The position numbers and the translations under genes are program-made. This document shows, piece after piece, positions 6,696 through 6,962 of a stretch of DNA of 6,962 nt. The notes beneath the pieces are model-generated. The model did no database searches and was not told where the DNA came from. It was given only the letters and a program-made list of their open reading frames with translations. Source of the DNA: Verrucomicrobiota bacterium (GTDB taxonomy: Bacteria; Verrucomicrobiota; Kiritimatiellia; CAIQIC01; Lenti-01). The stretch covers positions 1 to 6,962 of the forward strand of contig DMJA01000116.1 of the NCBI GenBank assembly GCA_003451935.1, in the 5' to 3' direction. Positions within the stretch are counted from its first letter, which is position 1; every line of letters starts with the position of its first letter.

Positions 6696-6962
6696 ATGAA
6701 GAAATGGATTTTGCTGGGGGTGGGTTTGTGCTGGTCGGGGCTGGCCTTCGCCGCGGAGTTGAAGGTGGATTTCACGTTCCCGGCGGAAGATGTGGAATTG
6801 GTGGCGGCGGGGCCATACACAACCATCGGGCTGGCGGGCGGTTCCCGGGTCGTGGATGAGGCCGGGGCGCCGTCGATGTCGGCGAAGTTCGCGAACATCC
6901 TGCTGCCGGCCGGGGCGAAGAACATTTCGATTTCGGCGAACGGCGAGTGGACGCTGCTGGCA
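6696..6962 (+). CDS. Exported protein, 5' end only; gingipain-like (C25) propeptide region suspected
   Basis: The frame is open from the ATG at 6696 to the window edge (89 codons, no stop), so the gene is truncated by the window. GGGAG (6685-6689) lies 6 bases before the start. The first 19 residues form a Sec signal peptide (MKKW, hydrophobic core, cleavage likely after AFA). Cys12 is not in a proper lipobox, so it is probably not a lipoprotein. The visible mature part has a strand-rich pattern with 'DEAGAPSMSAKFANILLP' (54-71), 'AGAKNISISA' (72-81) and GEW (83-85). This resembles the N-terminal propeptide sandwich of C25 (gingipain-family) peptidases, where a line on 'pleasing, well-formed' order G-x-P-x-x-P/S followed by 'LPxGAxxxxV' is usual. 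The catalytic domain is not visible, so this could equally be another exported beta-rich protein. The terminator before it suggests a separate transcript from the upstream peptidase. Confidence 0.75.
   Translation, partial: MKKWILLGVGLCWSGLAFAAELKVDFTFPAEDVELVAAGPYTTIGLAGGSRVVDEAGAPSMSAKFANILLPAGAKNISISANGEWTLLA

Overview
This GC-rich window carries two complete genes and the start of a third, all on the + strand. There is no sign of tRNA, rRNA, CRISPR array, insertion sequence or phage genes. The bacterium looks Gram-negative-like. The multidomain secreted peptidase, and its C-terminal module of the 'YRLDYS...TGTGGDITLSDTN...YYRIVAP' style, resemble large exoproteins of the Verrucomicrobiota/Kiritimatiellota/Planctomycetota group. 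That placement is an impression from protein style, not a phylogenetic result.

Layout: 1-251 is a non-coding leader with AT-rich and G-rich patches, a 9-bp inverted repeat and two Shine-Dalgarno-like sites. 252-1358 encodes a long-form RdgC-like DNA-binding protein (368 aa). 1359-1511 is a 153-bp gap with no convincing terminator. 1512-6524 encodes a 1670-aa secreted subtilisin-family (S8, KP-43-like) serine peptidase. It has a signal peptide, two prodomain-like repeats, a full Asp/His/Asn/Ser active site, and about 1000 residues of beta-rich accessory modules. 6545-6579 is a strong intrinsic terminator. 6580-6695 is the leader of the next gene, with a plausible promoter. From 6696 a second exported protein begins and is cut by the window edge; its first 89 residues resemble the N-terminal propeptide region of gingipain-like (C25) peptidases.

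How they fit together: the RdgC-like gene is a chromosomal housekeeping or recombination-type gene and has no evident functional link to the peptidase. The two exported proteins are separated by a terminator and so are probably separate transcription units, but both suit a bacterium that digests extracellular protein or polymer. I did not find convincing evidence of a new multi-gene system. The most interesting points are the architecture of the giant peptidase (duplicated Ig-like modules around a lamin-tail-like domain, cysteine-bearing inserts in the catalytic domain) and two short upstream ORFs that overlap the starts of the genes below them.
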